Positions 40,939 to 42,193 of a stretch of DNA of 42,193 bases are shown here, in pieces. The position numbers and the translations under genes are program-made. The stretch's first letter is position 1. Every line of letters starts with the position of its first letter. The notes under the pieces are model-generated. The model did no database searches and was not told where the DNA came from. It was given only the letters and a program-made list of their open reading frames with translations. The stretch is from Novosphingobium sp. SG751A (GTDB lineage Bacteria > Pseudomonadota > Alphaproteobacteria > Sphingomonadales > Sphingomonadaceae), in assembly GCF_013149295.1 (NCBI RefSeq), contig NZ_JABGCB010000027.1, positions 1 through 42,193 of the forward strand, written 5' to 3'.

Positions 40939-42086
40939 CCCATCTCCGCAAAGGTGGCCGCGCACCAGTCGGCGATATAATCGCGCATCCCGGTGCCATT
41001 GTCGGCGCCGCAATGCTCGACCTCGAAATCCTCCTTGGTGAACATGCGCAAGGTCCGCTTGGAACTGTTGACCGCCTGATCGTAGGACAGATGGGCGTTG
41101 AAGGCCGGGATCTGGCGATCATTCTCGCCATGGGTGATCAGGAAAGGCACCGTGATCTTTTCCACCTGACCGTTGAGCGTGATCTGATCGGCATAATCGA
41201 GGAAGGCGTCGCGGTCCTCCATGCCAAACACCCACAGCACATGGTCCCAGTAATGCGGCACGGGGTTTTCGCCCTCGTTGGCCACGCGCTGGCGCTGGCG
41301 CTCGCCCCAGACATGGTTGGCGCCCATCACCGCGCACAGGGCATAGCGCGGATCGTTGGCGGCGATGCGCGGCGCGTGATAGCCGCCGAAGGACAGGCCG
41401 AAGATGCCGATCTTGTCGTGGATCACATCGCTGCGCGTCAGCAGATAATCGAAAGCAGGCGACCCCCAACGCTCGGCATCATAGACGGCGGGCAGATTGC
41501 GCTTGCGGATCGCCTCGCCGGTCCCGGGCTGGTCGAGGAACAGCGTGTTCATGCCGCGCTCGAGGTTGGACAGCCCATGGCCCGCCATATTGACCTGTTC
41601 CTTCATGGAATCGAGGCCGTTGACCGAAACCAGCGTGGGGCGCGGCGTGCCCGATCCGTCATGGACGAAGATCGCGGTATAGGCCGAACCCTCATAGGGG
41701 ATCTCGACCTTGTCCACATGCAGCCCGCGCAATTGCGAACCCTTGTGGTACAGTTCGAGCCCGCGATCATAGGCCGCCCAGCGCGGCGCGTAATCGCGCG
41801 CCTGCATACGCTCGGCCGCCAGATAATAGCCCGAGGCACGCAGATATTTGGTGCCCGCCGAGAGCGCATAGCCATTGGCCAGATCATCATCGGCATTCTT
41901 CGCCACCTGATCGGCCACCGCGATCCAGCTGTCGAACAAGAGCGCCGAACCGGCATCGGCCCCGGCCTTGGCGGCCTCGCGCACCGGGCGGCAGGCTTCG
42001 TCGATCTCGCCATGATTGCCGCCGCAGACCAGCGCCAGATTGGTGGCCAGATTCCACACGTAATTTCCGGGAAAGGGTTCAAACAT
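40935..42086 (-). CDS. Alpha/beta hydrolase with helical cap (DHPON hydrolase/FrsA-like, possible C-C hydrolase)
   Basis: A 383-residue alpha/beta hydrolase with a ~120-residue N-terminal helical region before the core. Triad: Ser232 in GIFGLSFGGYH, Asp323 in LITHGENDRQIP, His358 in FEVEHCG. VSVNGLDSMKEQ and LDQPGTGEA are typical of the family that includes 2,6-dihydroxypseudooxynicotine hydrolase, which breaks a C-C bond next to a ring ketone, and FrsA-like esterases. Here it may hydrolyse a diketone made by ring opening (inference). No signal peptide. The ATG at 42086 follows AAAGGAT; its stop overlaps the VOC gene. It comes eleven bases after an SDR gene. Confidence 0.82.
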   Translation of the reverse strand: MFEPFPGNYVWNLATNLALVCGGNHGEIDEACRPVREAAKAGADAGSALLFDSWIAVADQVAKNADDDLANGYALSAGTKYLRASGYYLAAERMQARDYAPRWAAYDRGLELYHKGSQLRGLHVDKVEIPYEGSAYTAIFVHDGSGTPRPTLVSVNGLDSMKEQVNMAGHGLSNLERGMNTLFLDQPGTGEAIRKRNLPAVYDAERWGSPAFDYLLTRSDVIHDKIGIFGLSFGGYHAPRIAANDPRYALCAVMGANHVWGERQRQRVANEGENPVPHYWDHVLWVFGMEDRDAFLDYADQITLNGQVEKITVPFLITHGENDRQIPAFNAHLSYDQAVNSSKRTLRMFTKEDFEVEHCGADNGTGMRDYIADWCAATFAEMG

Positions 42087-42097
42087 TGGCTTATCCT

Positions 42098-42193
42098 TTA
42101 ATCCGCAGTCCAGCCGCCATCGACGATGAGGGAGGTTCCTGTGATGAGGGCGGAGGCATCGCTGGCGAGGAAGAGGACGGGTCCCATGATATC
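42098..42193 (-). CDS. Short-chain dehydrogenase/reductase, C-terminal fragment
   Basis: Only the last 31 residues are inside the window; the gene continues past base 42193. GPVLFLASDASALITGTS and then LIVDGGWTAD are the standard C-terminal motif of classical SDRs. It is the upstream gene of the leftward hydrolase/VOC/ABM operon, eleven bases from the hydrolase. The substrate cannot be judged. Confidence 0.8.
   Translation of the reverse strand, partial: DIMGPVLFLASDASALITGTSLIVDGGWTAD

Noticed and set aside
1..42193. Insertion sequences, integrases, prophage or tRNA-linked island borders
   Set aside because: I found no transposase, integrase, terminal repeats or tRNA gene; coding style looks uniform across the window.

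Overview
This looks like the chromosome of a sphingomonad (Alphaproteobacteria; Novosphingobium-like is my inference). The DNA is GC-rich, with strong codon-position bias that produces long antisense reading frames. It has two large TonB-dependent receptors with C-terminal Phe, twin-arginine secretion signals, and an exported GH106 rhamnosidase of the type characterised from Sphingomonas and Novosphingobium. I see no tRNA, rRNA, CRISPR array, transposase or phage gene. Almost all the sequence is protein coding, and many junctions are translationally coupled (ATGA, GTGA or TGATG overlaps).

Region 1 (1-9434) is L-rhamnose catabolism. The right end of a fumarylacetoacetate-hydrolase-family gene meets a DeoR regulator. 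It is followed by a leftward operon rhaB-lldD-rhaT and a divergent rightward operon rhaEW-esterase-rhaI that ends in a clear terminator. Together they import L-rhamnose, isomerise it, phosphorylate it, split it to DHAP and L-lactaldehyde, oxidise that to L-lactate, and oxidise L-lactate to pyruvate.

Region 2 (9495-23896) appears to release sugars from plant glycosides and to open an aromatic ring. It holds a secreted alpha-L-rhamnosidase (GH106) coupled to a small membrane protein, and then a LysR regulator. Next come an amidohydrolase, a class A flavin monooxygenase, a GlcG/HbpS protein, a type I extradiol dioxygenase and an FAH-family hydrolase. A TonB receptor, an alpha/beta hydrolase and a Tat-exported GH1 beta-glucosidase follow.

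Region 3 (24007-27029) holds a TetR regulator and a two-subunit GMC dehydrogenase. The large subunit has a C-x5-C-x3-C cluster motif and the small subunit a Tat signal, as in FAD glucose or glucoside-3-dehydrogenases.

Region 4 (27036-42193) is a second set of ring-attacking enzymes. It contains a flavin monooxygenase facing a TonB receptor, a probable PhlG/phloretin-hydrolase-like C-C hydrolase, an epimerase-like SDR and a NodD-like LysR regulator. A divergent HxlR/SDR pair leads into a phytoene-desaturase-like flavoprotein and a small unknown protein. Then come two paralogous extradiol-type VOC enzymes flanking another flavin monooxygenase. A leftward operon (SDR, C-C hydrolase-like alpha/beta hydrolase, VOC, ABM monooxygenase) closes the window.

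The unifying hypothesis is a flavonoid (rhamno)glycoside utilisation locus. Receptors take up the glycoside, GH106 and GH1 (or an oxidative 3-keto route) remove rhamnose and glucose, region 1 burns rhamnose, and regions 2 and 4 degrade the polyphenol aglycone. Family assignments rest on motifs visible in the sequence. The flavonoid substrate is an inference.
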